From NCBI RefSeq assembly GCF_013283785.1, contig NZ_JABCPZ010000047.1, forward strand, positions 1 to 55,161: a DNA stretch of 55,161 nucleotides. Reading direction: 5' to 3'. Source of the DNA: Nonomuraea antri. GTDB lineage: Bacteria > Actinomycetota > Actinomycetes > Streptosporangiales > Streptosporangiaceae. Shown here one piece after another: positions 55,048 to 55,161 of this stretch (positions are counted from its first letter, which is position 1; every line of letters starts with the position of its first letter). The position numbers and the translations under genes are program-made. A model generated the notes under the pieces. The model did no database searches. It was not told the origin of the DNA and saw only the letters and a list, made by a program, of their open reading frames with translations.

Positions 55048-55161
55048 ATGAGACACCTGCCGGCGGTCGCCGCGGGGCTGGCCCTGCTCGCCGCGTCCGC
55101 GTGCTCCGCGCCCGCCCCGCCCAGAGCCGCCGGGCCGGCCACGCCGGCCGGACCCGTCACC
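55048..55161 (+). CDS. Lipoprotein, N-terminal part (cut by window edge)
   Basis: ATG at 55048 preceded by GAAGGGA opens 38 codons to the window end. MRHLPAVAAGLALLAASACS shows a lipobox (AASAC) with Cys19, then a Pro/Ala-rich linker similar to that of the upstream S41 lipoprotein. It lies 12 nt downstream in the same operon and may be a paralogue of it; the domain part is outside the window. Confidence 0.75.
   Translation, partial: MRHLPAVAAGLALLAASACSAPAPPRAAGPATPAGPVT

Noticed and set aside
1..55161. tRNA, rRNA or integrase/attachment sites that would define a mobile island
   Set aside because: Looked for cloverleaf 3' ends, integrase/transposase motifs and flanking direct repeats by eye and found none convincing; a tRNAscan and IS search would settle it.

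Overview
The window is very GC-rich (roughly 70 percent by eye), with strong third-position G/C bias, frequent GTG starts, many 4-nt ATGA/GTGA overlaps, many TetR/MarR/MerR/Lrp/PucR/SARP regulators, several secreted proteins and a DUF2690 protein. This points to a filamentous actinomycete, plausibly a Streptosporangiales member (Nonomuraea/Actinomadura-like). The order-level assignment is inference, because no rRNA or phylogenetic marker is present. No tRNA, rRNA, CRISPR array or intact transposase was seen.

Layout. 0-5 kb: start of a leftward membrane protein, then a CoA-ester catabolic set (acyl-CoA dehydrogenase divergent from a translationally coupled CaiB-type CoA-transferase, CitE-type lyase and double-hotdog MaoC hydratase). 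5-8 kb: an unusual two-in-one Lrp/AsnC regulator, made by tandem duplication with a 528-nt period, divergent from a PLP fold-III decarboxylase and a VOC protein. 8-24 kb: a loosely packed, partly decayed region. Intact genes include TetR plus a siderophore-interacting flavoprotein, small secreted proteins, a PI-PLC-like exoprotein, an SDR, a PucR regulator, DUF4394, RsbW- and STAS-type regulators, and a TetR/SnoaL pair. Between them lie frameshifted or truncated remnants of an MFS pump, a LuxR-type response regulator, a CBS protein, an NmrA protein and a methyltransferase. 24-30 kb: a thrombospondin-type-3-like anchored protein, a subtilase with FG-GAP repeats, MarR with an FMN reductase, and a Tat-exported amidohydrolase. 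30-35 kb: a full AfsR-like SARP/NB-ARC/TPR activator, a DUF2690 secreted protein, an ECF sigma factor with SnoaL-like tail, and a DHFR/RibD-like reductase. 35-38 kb: a candidate RiPP locus. 38-43 kb: two drug-efflux MFS pumps, each divergent from its regulator (MerR, TetR), and a HEAT-repeat protein. 43-49 kb: the fossil of a DrrAB-type exporter, a TPR protein, a two-component system and a secreted S33-like hydrolase. 49-55 kb: a second two-component system divergent from an ABC exporter operon carrying an S41-type lipoprotein protease and the start of another lipoprotein.

The most notable system is the leftward unit 37930-35419: a 37-residue peptide gene ending in Asn-Gly, a stem-loop, an E1/ThiF-like adenylyltransferase with an N-terminal PqqD-like leader-binding domain, and a membrane M50-type protease that also carries a PqqD-like domain. 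No YcaO, radical SAM or lanthipeptide enzyme is present, so it does not fit the common RiPP classes. A second recurring theme is a 50-bp element (46/50 identical) located upstream of the PI-PLC-like gene and again upstream of a 34-codon mini-gene that precedes the subtilase. Clean double palindromes sit in several regulator/target intergenic regions (TetR at 9.2 kb, TetR at 22.7 kb, MarR at 27.9 kb, TetR at 41.5 kb), with a single one at MerR (39.7 kb).
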